Source: Rhodococcus sp. BP22 | Lineage (GTDB): Bacteria; Actinomycetota; Actinomycetes; Mycobacteriales; Mycobacteriaceae | Direction of reading: 5' to 3' | NCBI RefSeq assembly: GCF_014281965.1 | Contig: NZ_JACFTB010000002.1 | Coordinates: forward strand, 1 to 64,000 | DNA length: 64,000 nucleotides | Shown here: positions 24,403 through 33,504 of the stretch, in pieces | Layout of the letters: the number at the start of each line of letters is the position of its first letter | Numbering within the stretch: position 1 is the first letter of the stretch | Program-made: the position numbers and the translations under genes | The notes under the pieces: generated by a model | Told to the model about the DNA's origin: nothing | The model's database searches: none | The model's input: the letters and a program-made list of their open reading frames with translations, nothing else

Positions 24403-26019
24403 TCAGCCCTTGGTGATGTTCTCGTAGTCCGGCAAGCCGTTCCACGTGATCGCTGCGTCGGACACTGCCGTCGAGTGACCGGCGGCGGAGATGTAGTCCC
24501 ACATCGGGATGACCGGCAGATCGCGGAGCAACATTTCTTGCGCCTCGTTTGTCAGCTTGTAGGACTCGTCCACGTCCGTTGCGGCCTCTGCAGCACGCAG
24601 GGCGGCGTCGAACTCGGGATTCGCGTAGTCGGTGTCGTTCGCACCTGCACCCGTGACGAAGATCGGCTCGAGGAACTCGAGCAGCGACGGGTAGTCACCC
24701 TGCCAGCCGGTCCGGAATGCGGTTGTGATGGTCCGATCGGTGATCTGTGTACGGATCTGCGCGAACGTCGGCTGCGGTGCGCCGATGGCGTCGATGCCGA
24801 GGGTGTTGCGGATGCTGTTGGTCACCGCGTCGATCCACTCCTGGTGGCCACCGTCCGAGTTGTAGGCGATGGCAAACTGGCCGCTCCACGGGGCGATGGC
24901 ATCGGCCTTCGCCCACAACTGCTTCGCCTTTTCCTGGTTGTAGCTCAAGACGTCGTTCCCGGGGATCGAAGAGTCGTAGCCCGGCAGGGAGCTCGCTGTG
25001 AAGTCCTTCAGTGGTTCGCGGGTTCCCTGGAAAATCTGCTCCGTGATCTGATCGCGGTTGACGGCCATCGAGATCGCCTGGCGGCGCAGAACACCTTCCT
25101 CGCCACCGAAGTGAGCCAGCCTGAGGGGGATCGCGACGGTCTGGTTCTGCGCAGTCGGTGCATTGATCGCCCGATCGCCCAGATCCTGCTCGTACGTGGG
25201 CAATGCACTCGACGGGATGGTGTCGAGAACGTCGAGGTTGTCGCCTTGTAGGTCCGCGTAGGCGGTATCGAGCGAGCTGTAGAAGACAATGCCGAGTCCG
25301 TCGTTCTTCGGCACCCGGTTGCCTTCGTAGTCGGTGTTCGGAACGAGGTCGAGCCGGACGTTGTGCTGCCACGCACCGTCGCTGGCGAACTTGTACGGTC
25401 CGTTGCCGATGGGGTTCTCGCCGAATGCCTTCATGTCGGCGAACGCTGCCTCGGGCAGCGGGTAGAACGGGGTGAACGCCAGACGCGTCTCGAAATCGAT
25501 GGTCGGAGCCTTGAGCTGGACCGTGAATTCATTGTCGCTGACAACCTTCAGCCCCGACATGGTCTGCGCAGACGGGTTCTCGACGGAAACCTCGTCGTAG
25601 CCCAGGATCGGCTCGAAGAACGAACCCTGCAACTGAGCATTACTGGACAGTGCGCCGTAGTTCCACGCATCGACGAACGACTTTGCCGTAACCGGCGTGC
25701 CGTCCGTGAACGTCCAGTCGGGCTTGATCTTGATGTCGTAATTGAGGTTGTCCGTCGTATCGATGGACTCGGCAACCTCGTTGGTCGACTTGCCTTCGGC
25801 GTCGTACGACTTCAGTCCGGCGAACAAACGATCGACGATTCGGCCGCCGCCGTTCTCGTTCGTGTTGGTCGGAATCAGCGGGTTCTGCGGCTCCGAGCCG
25901 TTCACCGTGACGGCGCTGTCAGAACCACCGCCGCCGTCGGATCCGCTGCTGCACGCAGCGATCATGGACAACCCGAGAACCGACGCAACAGCGACGGTTG
26001 CTATGCGTTTGACACGCAA
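24403..26019 (-). CDS. dppA: dipeptide/oligopeptide-binding lipoprotein DppA
   Basis: 538 residues from a TTG at 26019: GGAGGG lies five bases upstream, and the next codons give a proper signal peptide (RVKRIATVAVASVLGLSMIAAC) with a lipobox cysteine. The frame continues to 26151 without a ribosome site. The mature protein has the SBP family-5 fold signs: RIVDRLFAGLKSYD, WTFTDGTPVTAKSFVDAWN, FTPFYPLPEAAF, FGENPIGNGPYKF and RRQAISMAVNRDQI. It resembles OppA/DppA-type peptide receptors and is syntenic with Rv3666c. It is the first gene of the dpp operon and divergent from acs, with a CRP site in the shared 483-base upstream region. Confidence 0.92.
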   Translation of the reverse strand: MRVKRIATVAVASVLGLSMIAACSSGSDGGGGSDSAVTVNGSEPQNPLIPTNTNENGGGRIVDRLFAGLKSYDAEGKSTNEVAESIDTTDNLNYDIKIKPDWTFTDGTPVTAKSFVDAWNYGALSSNAQLQGSFFEPILGYDEVSVENPSAQTMSGLKVVSDNEFTVQLKAPTIDFETRLAFTPFYPLPEAAFADMKAFGENPIGNGPYKFASDGAWQHNVRLDLVPNTDYEGNRVPKNDGLGIVFYSSLDTAYADLQGDNLDVLDTIPSSALPTYEQDLGDRAINAPTAQNQTVAIPLRLAHFGGEEGVLRRQAISMAVNRDQITEQIFQGTREPLKDFTASSLPGYDSSIPGNDVLSYNQEKAKQLWAKADAIAPWSGQFAIAYNSDGGHQEWIDAVTNSIRNTLGIDAIGAPQPTFAQIRTQITDRTITTAFRTGWQGDYPSLLEFLEPIFVTGAGANDTDYANPEFDAALRAAEAATDVDESYKLTNEAQEMLLRDLPVIPMWDYISAAGHSTAVSDAAITWNGLPDYENITKG

Positions 26020-26227
26020 GATAACCCTCCATCTAGGTGTGACCACAGGTTTCCTGTGGTCCGTCCTCCGGGCGCGACGCCCCGGGGGATTCATGGGCGG
26101 CGACCGCAAGCCACGGCATTGTGGCGCCGCAGCAACGATCCAATGGTCCAAACTTTAGACACACCCTGAAACGAACCTGTGAACTCCCCCAGAAACTGGA
26201 GACCCTCGCACAGGCTCGCAACATGTT

Positions 26228-26239
26228 CGAAACGTTTCG
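26228..26239. promoter_or_regulatory. 12-bp perfect palindrome in the dppA-acs intergenic region
   Basis: CGAAACGTTTCG is fully self-complementary with a central CG step, like LacI-family or other dimeric-regulator operators. It lies 209 bases before dppA and 264 before acs. The cognate protein is unknown. Confidence 0.4.
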
Positions 26240-26383
26240 GCAACTGAATTCCCACGAGGTGAGAGCGATCTCCCGTCAACCTCTCCGATCGTGCAGGGTG
26301 CAGTACCGCCCACCGCTCGAAACCTACCGATCACCGCAGATCAGAGGGTTGCAGGCGGATGCAACGATGCGACAGCGCTCACA

Positions 26384-26399
26384 TGTGACTACCCTCACA
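26384..26399. promoter_or_regulatory. consensus CRP/GlxR site upstream of acs
   Basis: TGTGA-CTACCC-TCACA is a perfect match to the CRP consensus, 104 bases upstream of the acs start at 26503 and 365 upstream of dppA. Actinobacterial Crp/GlxR proteins use this site, and acetate genes are known targets. The 483-base gap 26020-26502 otherwise shows only the palindrome at 26228-26239 and no gene. Confidence 0.8.
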
Positions 26400-26502
26400 A
26401 GGGCTCGCGCGGAGGCTGCAGAGCGACTGTTCAGCTCGTTCGTGATGGCATAAGTAGCTGCCCGAGCGCGAAGAGAACCACGACGAAAGAGAGCCATTCG
26501 AG

Positions 26503-28449
26503 ATGACGACCAGTACCTCCGGTGACCACGACACTGCCGCCGAGGAGACCTACCCGCCGTCTGCAGAATTCGCCGCGCAGGCGAACGCCACAGCAGATCT
26601 CTACGACGTCGCCGCCAAGGACCGCCTCGCGTTCTGGGCCGAGCAGGCACGCCGACTGCACTGGCATACCCCGTTCACCGAGGTGCTCGACTGGTCCGAC
26701 GCGCCCGTCGCCAAATGGTTCGCCGACGGAGAGCTCAACGTCGCCTACAACTGCGTCGACCGACATGTCCTCGACGGCCATGGCGAGCAGGTTGCCATTC
26801 ACTGGGAAGGCGAACCCGGTGACAGCCGCGACCTCACCTACGGCGACCTGCTCGCAGAGGTCAGTCAAGCGGCAAACACCCTGACCGACCTCGGACTGGT
26901 CTCCGGCGACCGCGTCGCCATCTACATGCCGATGGTCCCCGAAGCCATCATCTCGATCCTCGCCTGCGCACGCCTGGGCCTGATGCATTCCGTCGTCTTC
27001 GCCGGCTACTCCGCCACGGCACTGCGTTCACGCATCGACGACGCCGAAGCCAAACTCGTCATCACCACGGACGGGCAGTGGCGCCGCGGTAAGCCCGCGC
27101 CGATCAAGGACACCGTCGACACCGCCGTCGACGGTGCAAAATCAGTCGAGCATGTATTGGTCGTCAAGCGGACCGACTCCGAGGTCGCCTGGACCGAAGG
27201 CCGCGACATCTGGTGGCACGAGAGCGTCGCTCGAGCGTCGAAAGAGCATGAGGCTCAGCCGTTCCCGGCCGAGCACCCACTGTTCATTCTCTATACCTCC
27301 GGCACGACGGGTAAGCCGAAGGGCATCGTGCACACTTCCGGTGGCTACCTGACTCAGACCTCGTACACGCACCACAATGTGTTCGACCACAAGCCAGGCA
27401 AGGATGTCTACTGGTGCACCGCCGACGTCGGCTGGGTCACCGGCCACTCGTACATCGTTTACGGTCCGCTCTCGAATCGCGCGACGCAGGTCGTGTACGA
27501 GGGAACACCGAATTCCCCTGACGAGCACCGGCATTGGAATGTCATCGAGAAGTACAAGGTGTCGATCTACTACACCTCCCCCACCCTCGTGCGCACATTC
27601 ATGAAGTGGGGCAAGGAGATTCCCGAGGCCCACGATCTGACGTCGATCCGGCTGCTCGGCTCCGTCGGCGAACCGATCAACCCAGAGGCGTGGCGTTGGT
27701 TCCGCGACGTCGTCGGTGGTGGAACGGCACCCATCGTCGACACCTGGTGGCAGACCGAAACCGGCGCGATCATGATTTCGCCGTTGCCGGGCGTCACGAG
27801 CACCAAGCCCGGTTCGGCGATGACTCCGCTACCCGGGATCTCCGCCAAGATCGTCGACGACGATGCAAAGCCACTGGGCAACGGCGGCAACGGATATCTG
27901 GTCCTCGATGAGCCGTGGCCGGCGATGCTTCGCGGCATCTGGGGTGACATGGAGCGATACAAGGACACGTACTGGTCCCGCTACGCCGAAGAAGGCTGGT
28001 ACTTCGCGGGCGACGGCGCGAAGTACGACGAGGACGGCGCTCTATGGGTCCTCGGACGCGTCGACGACGTCATGAACGTCTCCGGCCACCGGATCTCCAC
28101 CTCCGAGGTGGAATCAGCGCTCGTGAGCCATCACGGTGTCGCCGAGGCTGCAGTCGTCGGTGCCGCCGACGAGACCACCGGTCAAGGCATCGTCGCGTTC
28201 GTGATCCTGCGCGCAGGAATCGAGAACACGGGTGACGAACTGATCGCGGAGCTCAAAGCTCAGGTTTCGAAAGAGATTTCCCCGATCGCTCGCCCCCGCG
28301 AGATCTCGGTCGTTCCCGAACTCCCGAAGACTCGCTCCGGCAAGATCATGCGACGCCTGCTGCGTGATGTCGCCGAAGGCCGCGAACTCGGTGACGTCTC
28401 GACTCTCGTCGATCCGAAGGTCTTCGATTCGATCAAGAAGGGCCGCTAG
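26503..28449 (+). CDS. acs: acetyl-CoA synthetase
   Basis: 648 residues, the usual Acs length. It activates acetate with ATP to acetyl-AMP and then acetyl-CoA. The core motif LYTSGTTGKPKGIVHTSGG, the TWWQTETGAIMISP adenylate-binding block, the GWYFAGDGAKYDEDG and LGRVDDVMNVSGHRIST hinge, and the C-terminal RSGKIMRRLLRD with the lysine that is reversibly acetylated in the family are all present. ATG 26503 follows the weak A/G-rich site AAAGAGAG. It is syntenic with Rv3667 and preceded by a perfect CRP site, which fits cAMP control of acetate use. Confidence 0.97.
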   Translation: MTTSTSGDHDTAAEETYPPSAEFAAQANATADLYDVAAKDRLAFWAEQARRLHWHTPFTEVLDWSDAPVAKWFADGELNVAYNCVDRHVLDGHGEQVAIHWEGEPGDSRDLTYGDLLAEVSQAANTLTDLGLVSGDRVAIYMPMVPEAIISILACARLGLMHSVVFAGYSATALRSRIDDAEAKLVITTDGQWRRGKPAPIKDTVDTAVDGAKSVEHVLVVKRTDSEVAWTEGRDIWWHESVARASKEHEAQPFPAEHPLFILYTSGTTGKPKGIVHTSGGYLTQTSYTHHNVFDHKPGKDVYWCTADVGWVTGHSYIVYGPLSNRATQVVYEGTPNSPDEHRHWNVIEKYKVSIYYTSPTLVRTFMKWGKEIPEAHDLTSIRLLGSVGEPINPEAWRWFRDVVGGGTAPIVDTWWQTETGAIMISPLPGVTSTKPGSAMTPLPGISAKIVDDDAKPLGNGGNGYLVLDEPWPAMLRGIWGDMERYKDTYWSRYAEEGWYFAGDGAKYDEDGALWVLGRVDDVMNVSGHRISTSEVESALVSHHGVAEAAVVGAADETTGQGIVAFVILRAGIENTGDELIAELKAQVSKEISPIARPREISVVPELPKTRSGKIMRRLLRDVAEGRELGDVSTLVDPKVFDSIKKGR

Positions 28450-28455
28450 CGACCG

Positions 28456-28494
28456 GTGAATGGGCATACATCCCTGGGATGTATGCCCATTCAC
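28456..28494. terminator. bidirectional terminator between acs and the MHS transporter
   Basis: 19-bp perfect arms (28456-28474 and 28476-28494) fill the gap between the convergent acs stop and the transporter stop at 28497. Confidence 0.85.
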
Positions 28495-28496
28495 GT

Positions 28497-29864
28497 CTAG
28501 TCAGTCAGTGACTGATCGCGGGTTTCCTTCATGAGGATCAACGCGATCAACGTCAGCACCGCGGCAACCGCAAGGTAGACCCCGACCCATCCGACGCCGT
28601 AGCTGCTCACCAGCCAGGTCGCGATGAACGGCGCCACTGCCGCGCCGAGGATCGACGCCGTGTTGTATGAGATCCCCGATCCCGTGTATCGCACGTTGGT
28701 CGGGAAGAGTTCGGGCAGAACGGCACTCATCGGACCGAAGGTGAGACCCATCAATCCGAGTCCGATGCACATGAACACGAGCATCCGACCGGCCGTCGCG
28801 CTTTCCGGTGCGGCGAACCAGTGGAACGACAGACCGAACACAATGATCACAGCCGTGATGACGATGAGGGTCGGGCGCCGACCGTATTTGTCGGCGAGCA
28901 AACCTGCCACCGGAATCAGCGCGGCGAAGAAGAGCACTGCGATCAGCTGAAGCTCGAGGAAGTCGGTGTACGCGATGGTGATCTTCGGGCCATTGGCGTC
29001 GGAGACCTTGCCGGTGCCGTAACTGACCACCCACGTCGTCATGATGTAGAAGAGCGTGTAAGTGGCGAGCATGATGAACGTGCCGAGTATCAGCTGGCGC
29101 CAGCTCGTACGGAAGACCTGGGCGAGCGGAGTCTTCACCTTCTGCCCACGCGCGACAGCCAGCTTGAACACCGGCGTCTCTTCCAGTTTGAGCCGCACGT
29201 ACAGACCGATGATGACGATGACGGCGCTCAGCAGGAACGGCACACGCCATCCCCACGTGAGGAATGCGTGATCCGTTGCCGAGTTGGCGGAGTCGTAGCC
29301 GGTGATGACGACCAACAGCAGGAAGATCCCGTTGGCGAAGAAGAAACCGATCGGTGCACCCAACTGCGGATACATCGCGGCCCAGGCGCGCTTGCCGGGC
29401 TTGGCTGTTTCGGTCGCGAGCAGCGCTGCGCCGCTCCACTCGCCGCCGAGCCCGACACCCTGCGTGAACCGCATGATCGCGAGCAGTGCGGGCGCCCACA
29501 ATCCTGCCGCCGCATAGGTGGGTAGCAATCCGATCGCGAAGGTCGCCACGCCCATCGTCAGGAGTGAACCGACGAGCGTCGCTTTGCGTCCGATGCGGTC
29601 GCCGAAATGGCCGAACAGCACCGAGCCGATGGGTCGTGCAACGAAAGCGAGTCCGAACGTCGCGAACGACGCCAGCAGCGCGGTCGTCTCGTTACCAGCG
29701 GGGAAGAACAGCTTGGGGAAGACCAATACTGCGGCAGTCGCGTAGATGTAGAAGTCGAAGAATTCGATCGACGTGCCGACCATGGATGCGACGACGATGC
29801 GAGACCGTGGTACCTCCGGGGCAGCAGCGGTGCCGTCGCTTGGGACGGCCGAGGTAATGGTCAC
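28497..29864 (-). CDS. MFS transporter of the metabolite:H+ symporter (MHS) family
   Basis: 455 residues from GTG 29864, with AGGAG nine bases upstream. Twelve membrane spans are predicted. MHS marks: the first-span segment IVVASMVGTSIEFFDFYIYATAA, the loop 2-3 motif GHFGDRIGRKATLVGSL and the GVGLGGEWSGAALLATE block in span 4, as in ShiA/ProP/KgtP-like carriers. Substrates of this family are osmolytes, dicarboxylates or aromatic acids; the actual one cannot be told. It is monocistronic and convergent with acs. In M. tuberculosis this interval holds a protease gene (Rv3668c) instead. Confidence 0.9.
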   Translation of the reverse strand: MTITSAVPSDGTAAAPEVPRSRIVVASMVGTSIEFFDFYIYATAAVLVFPKLFFPAGNETTALLASFATFGLAFVARPIGSVLFGHFGDRIGRKATLVGSLLTMGVATFAIGLLPTYAAAGLWAPALLAIMRFTQGVGLGGEWSGAALLATETAKPGKRAWAAMYPQLGAPIGFFFANGIFLLLVVITGYDSANSATDHAFLTWGWRVPFLLSAVIVIIGLYVRLKLEETPVFKLAVARGQKVKTPLAQVFRTSWRQLILGTFIMLATYTLFYIMTTWVVSYGTGKVSDANGPKITIAYTDFLELQLIAVLFFAALIPVAGLLADKYGRRPTLIVITAVIIVFGLSFHWFAAPESATAGRMLVFMCIGLGLMGLTFGPMSAVLPELFPTNVRYTGSGISYNTASILGAAVAPFIATWLVSSYGVGWVGVYLAVAAVLTLIALILMKETRDQSLTD

Positions 29865-30117
29865 GGTTAGAACTCCTGAGGAGGGGGGTACGTAGAACGC
29901 AAATTACCTGATGAAAACCTGAGAATTACAGGCGACGCCCCGTTACACCGCCGTAGCGTTCACCGTTAATCTGAGAGCGTCATCACAGGGCTAGCTGCGA
30001 CTGTGAGGCAGAGTGCATCGGGTCGGCACTAGTGTTATCCGAAGAAAGCAGTCGAGACGGCGTCGCATGACGACATCTCGGAACCAATCAGCACCAGCAA
30101 GTGGAGGGGTCGAGAAG

Positions 30118-30621
30118 TTGAGCGTGACCAATCGCGGTAATGGCAATGCTTATCCAGACGGGGTGCCGAACACGATTTCGTCCATTCCACTGACGGAGGT
30201 AGACCACCGCGCACCGGGTACCGGCAGCATCGGGAACCTTGTCAAGGATGCGACGACGCAGGTGTCGACGCTGGTCCGCGCCGAGGTCGCACTGGCCAAG
30301 GCCGAGGTCACGGGCGAGATCAAGAAGGGTCTACAAGGCAGCCTCTTTTTCATCCTGGCTCTCGCTGTTGTCGTCTTCAGCGCATTTTTCTTCTTCTTCT
30401 TCTTGGCCGAGACGCTCGATATCTGGTTGCCGCGATGGGCCGCCTTCCTCATCGTCTTCGTTTTCATGCTGCTCGTGGCTGCCCTGCTCGGGTTCCTCGG
30501 GTATCGGCGGGTCAAGAAGCTCCGTAAGCCGGAGAAGACGATCGAGTCGCTCAAGCAGGCCTCGACCGTCCTGCCGCACCAGCACGAGTCGACACCGGCA
30601 ATTCCCGGGTACAAGCAATAG
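30118..30621 (+). CDS. holin-X-like membrane protein (DUF1469, Rv3669-like)
   Basis: 167 residues when started at TTG 30118 with GGAGGGG eight bases upstream; GTG 30124 or ATG 30067 are possible. The segment SIGNLVKDATTQVSTLVRAEVALAKAE is the conserved helix of actinobacterial Holin-X/DUF1469 proteins. Two membrane spans follow, the first with a run of eight phenylalanines broken once (SAFFFFFFLAE), then a basic helix and polar tail. The function is unknown. It is followed 26 bases later by the epoxide-hydrolase-like gene, the same order as Rv3669-Rv3670. Confidence 0.85.
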   Translation: MSVTNRGNGNAYPDGVPNTISSIPLTEVDHRAPGTGSIGNLVKDATTQVSTLVRAEVALAKAEVTGEIKKGLQGSLFFILALAVVVFSAFFFFFFLAETLDIWLPRWAAFLIVFVFMLLVAALLGFLGYRRVKKLRKPEKTIESLKQASTVLPHQHESTPAIPGYKQ

Positions 30622-30647
30622 CGACGTCGGTAGCGGGGCAAGAAAGA

Positions 30648-31577
30648 ATGAGTCGGCCTGATCCGTCCTCTGTTCGTTTCGCCGGTCCGTGGACACATCG
30701 CGACATTCATGCCAACGGCATCCGGTTCCACGTAGTCGAGACCGACGACGCGCCTGCCGATGCCCCGCTGGTAGTTCTACTGCACGGCTTCGCAGATTTC
30801 TGGTGGTCGTGGCGTCACCAATTGACCTCGCTGACCGAGGCGGGGTTCCGCGCTGTGGCTGTCGACCTCCGTGGATACGGAGACACCGACAAGCCACCGC
30901 GTGGATACGACGGGTGGACGCTGGCCGGCGACGTCGTCGGCCTGATCCGAGCGCTGGGGTATGGCGAAGCGACTCTCGTCGGGCACGCCGACGGCGGTCT
31001 GGTGTGTTGGGCTACTGCCGCGCTGCATCCACGAATGGTCCGGTCGATCGGTCTGGTCGGGTCGCCGCATCCCATCGCGTTGCGCCGGGCAGTCCTGCGC
31101 AACAAGGCCCAACGAGCTGCACTGCTCCGGCAGTTCCTGCGATACCAGGTGCCGCTGGTGCCCGAACGCACGCTGACCAAGCACAATGGCGCCGCCGTCG
31201 AGCAACTTCTCCGAGCGCGGTCGGGGGCCGGCTGGCTGGATTCGGACGAGTTCGTCGACACAGCGAAGCAGATGCGATCGGCGATACGCATTCCAGGCGC
31301 GGCACATTGCGCCTTGGAGTACCAACGATGGGCATTTCGCAGTCAGTTTCGTTCCGACGGGCGAAAGTTCATGCAGGCCATGGACACCCGGTTGCGCATT
31401 CCGGTACTCCAGATCAGAGGCGAACTCGATCCGTACGTGCTACCTCGATCGGTAGCCACCGAGGCTCGCTGGGCCCCTGATCAGCGCTTACACACTGTGC
31501 TCGGGGCCGGTCATTACGCGCACCAGGAAGCTCCTGCCGAGGTCACCGCACAGTTGCTGGCCTTGTTGGCGCTCTAG
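30648..31577 (+). CDS. ephE: alpha/beta hydrolase, epoxide hydrolase-like (EphE)
   Basis: 309 residues. It has the oxyanion segment LLHGFADFWWSWRHQ, the AVDLRGYGDTDKPPRGYD strand typical of epoxide hydrolases and haloalkane dehalogenases, the nucleophile Asp in GHADGG (about 114), an acid in GELDPYVL and the catalytic His in GAGHYAHQE. An Asp nucleophile favours epoxide hydrolase chemistry over serine esterase. The cap region has no clear second tyrosine that I could place. It is syntenic with Rv3670 (ephE). Confidence 0.85.
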   Translation: MSRPDPSSVRFAGPWTHRDIHANGIRFHVVETDDAPADAPLVVLLHGFADFWWSWRHQLTSLTEAGFRAVAVDLRGYGDTDKPPRGYDGWTLAGDVVGLIRALGYGEATLVGHADGGLVCWATAALHPRMVRSIGLVGSPHPIALRRAVLRNKAQRAALLRQFLRYQVPLVPERTLTKHNGAAVEQLLRARSGAGWLDSDEFVDTAKQMRSAIRIPGAAHCALEYQRWAFRSQFRSDGRKFMQAMDTRLRIPVLQIRGELDPYVLPRSVATEARWAPDQRLHTVLGAGHYAHQEAPAEVTAQLLALLAL

Positions 31578-31603
31578 GTTCGACGCGTCTCCCGCATCCG
31601 AAC

Positions 31604-32794
31604 CTAGAGAATGCAGTTGCCTGTTCCGACTGCGACCGGGCTCTCGAGGCTCAGCTCGAGCTCGTCGGATACCTCGGGTGCGGTAAGCACGAATCCGGTA
31701 TCGGGATCGTCGACGGCGGCACCGAAGACCAGCCCGAGGACCTGACCGTCTTCCGCGACGAGTGGGCCACCCGAATTGCCCTGCCGCACGCTGCCTCGCA
31801 CGGTGTAGACCTGGCGTTGAACCGTTCCGGTTCGGTAGATGTCCGGACCCTTCAAGTTCAACGTTTCTCGGACGCGGGCTGGGCTTGCCGTGTACGGCCC
31901 GCCACCCGGGTATCCCAGGACCAGTGCGCTGTCTCCAGGGACGGCCGGGTCGGGCGCGAAGTTCAACACCGGCGCTCGAAGACCCGGTACTCGCAGGATC
32001 GCCACATCTTCCCGGGGATCGAAGAGCACGACCTGGGCGTCGAACACCGTGCCTACCGAGTCGACGGTGACGCCTTCGGTGCCGGCGACGACATGCGCGT
32101 TGGTCATCACAAGTTCGGGGGCTACGACGAATCCAGAACCCTCCAACGCCTTCTGGCAGCTCGGAGCCAGGCCGCTGACCTTGAGGACGCTGGCGTGCAA
32201 CTGATCCACCAGGGGGTTCGCCTGCAGCGCTGGGTCCGGGTCGGCAACTTCCGCAACCGGGGTTTTGCCGAACGGTCCGATGACGTCGGGAAGCCCGGAG
32301 GTGTCGAGCAGCGCCGAGAATTCCTTGGGTACTTCACGAAGCCATTGTGGGGCCACTTCGTCGACCTTGCCCAGCACCTTGGAGCCACGAACCGCGCCGG
32401 CAACCTCGGGCTGCGAAGACGACGTCAACGGAATAGCGAGCAACCACGCAGCAGCGAGGACTGCCATGGCTTGCAGGCCGGCGCCGACAAGGCTGTCCAC
32501 CGATCGAGCGCCACGTGAATGGATTCCGCTGCGTAACGCACGGCCGAGCACCATCCCCGACACTTCGCCGACGATCACCAACACCACGATCAGCGCGATT
32601 CCGACGAATACTCGCATTCGAGCGCCGTCGACGTGCAACAGAACATGCGGCGCGATCAGAATTCCCGCGACGGCACCGAGTACGACACCGAGAAATGCCA
32701 ACGCCGACGCCACTGCACCCTGTCGCCATCCCGACATCGCTGCCAGCAACGCCACCGCGAGAACGACGAGATCTACCCAACCGGACCCGCTCAC
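31604..32794 (-). CDS. marP: membrane-anchored periplasmic serine protease MarP
   Basis: 396 residues from GTG 32794, overlapping the NUDIX stop. Residues 1-120 hold four membrane spans of the CvpA type. After a linker comes a chymotrypsin-fold protease with His in TNAHVVAG (about 231), Asp in DPREDVAILR (about 261) and Ser in GNSGGPLV (about 340), plus cysteines in PSCQKAL and at the C-terminus (GNCIL) that may form the known redox-sensitive disulfide. In M. tuberculosis MarP (Rv3671c) is needed for acid resistance and processes the hydrolase RipA. It ends the coupled operon nth-tlpA-nudix-marP. Confidence 0.95.
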   Translation of the reverse strand: MSGSGWVDLVVLAVALLAAMSGWRQGAVASALAFLGVVLGAVAGILIAPHVLLHVDGARMRVFVGIALIVVLVIVGEVSGMVLGRALRSGIHSRGARSVDSLVGAGLQAMAVLAAAWLLAIPLTSSSQPEVAGAVRGSKVLGKVDEVAPQWLREVPKEFSALLDTSGLPDVIGPFGKTPVAEVADPDPALQANPLVDQLHASVLKVSGLAPSCQKALEGSGFVVAPELVMTNAHVVAGTEGVTVDSVGTVFDAQVVLFDPREDVAILRVPGLRAPVLNFAPDPAVPGDSALVLGYPGGGPYTASPARVRETLNLKGPDIYRTGTVQRQVYTVRGSVRQGNSGGPLVAEDGQVLGLVFGAAVDDPDTGFVLTAPEVSDELELSLESPVAVGTGNCIL

Positions 32795-33504
32795 TGATCG
32801 AGCCCCGCTCCTACAGCTGCCAAGCTGGCCTCCAGATCACGAATGTCTCCGGTGTCCCACTCGGTCTCCCAGCCGGACACTGCGAGCAGGCCCGCCAGAA
32901 TACCGCCTGTGAACCCCCACACCAGCATCCCGTCGACCGCGAAGGCCGGACCCTTATAACCCGCCGGGTGGCGGACCTGGAAGCGGTTGTCGGGATCCAG
33001 TAGTGCTCGGATCGGCACCCGAACCACTCGGGCGGACTCGCCGGTGTCGACCACGCGGACGTCGCTCGGCCTTCGCCAGTACGCAAGCACTGGGATTACG
33101 TCGAATCGTGAGGGCGGCACATAGATGCCCGGCATCGTCGCGAGCGGTTGCACACCTGCAGGATCCAAACCGGTCTCTTCCTCGGCTTCACGCAGGGCCG
33201 TTGCGACCGGTGATTCGTCGCCGGGGTCCGTGGCGCCACCGGGGAACGCGATCTGTCCGCCGTGATGGCGCAGCGTCGACGCTCGCTGGGTCAGCAGCAC
33301 ATCGGCGTCGGCGGGAAGTCCGCCCCGCGCGGTGTGGTCCGGCTCGGGCGAGCCACCGAACAGTACGAGGACCGATGCCGGACGCGTCGACTCACCGGCG
33401 ACGGCAGTGCGCTGCAGTACCGGGTTGATGCCTGTCGTATCCAGCAAGCCTCGTTCACCGCCGACCGCCTCGACGACACCGCGAAGCCACTCCGGGGCGC
33501 TCAT
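32791..33504 (-). CDS. NUDIX hydrolase, CoA pyrophosphatase-like (Rv3672c-like)
   Basis: 237 residues from ATG 33504, which overlaps the previous stop (ATGA); the longer frame to 33831 lies within the upstream gene. The Nudix box is GGATDPGDESPVATALREAEEETGL, close to GX5EX7REUXEEXGU, and is preceded by HHGGQIAFPGG, the UPF0035/CoA-type signature. The likely reaction is hydrolysis of CoA or a related pyrophosphate. It sits between the thioredoxin-like gene and marP with four-base overlaps on both sides. Confidence 0.92.
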   Translation of the reverse strand: MSAPEWLRGVVEAVGGERGLLDTTGINPVLQRTAVAGESTRPASVLVLFGGSPEPDHTARGGLPADADVLLTQRASTLRHHGGQIAFPGGATDPGDESPVATALREAEEETGLDPAGVQPLATMPGIYVPPSRFDVIPVLAYWRRPSDVRVVDTGESARVVRVPIRALLDPDNRFQVRHPAGYKGPAFAVDGMLVWGFTGGILAGLLAVSGWETEWDTGDIRDLEASLAAVGAGLDQ

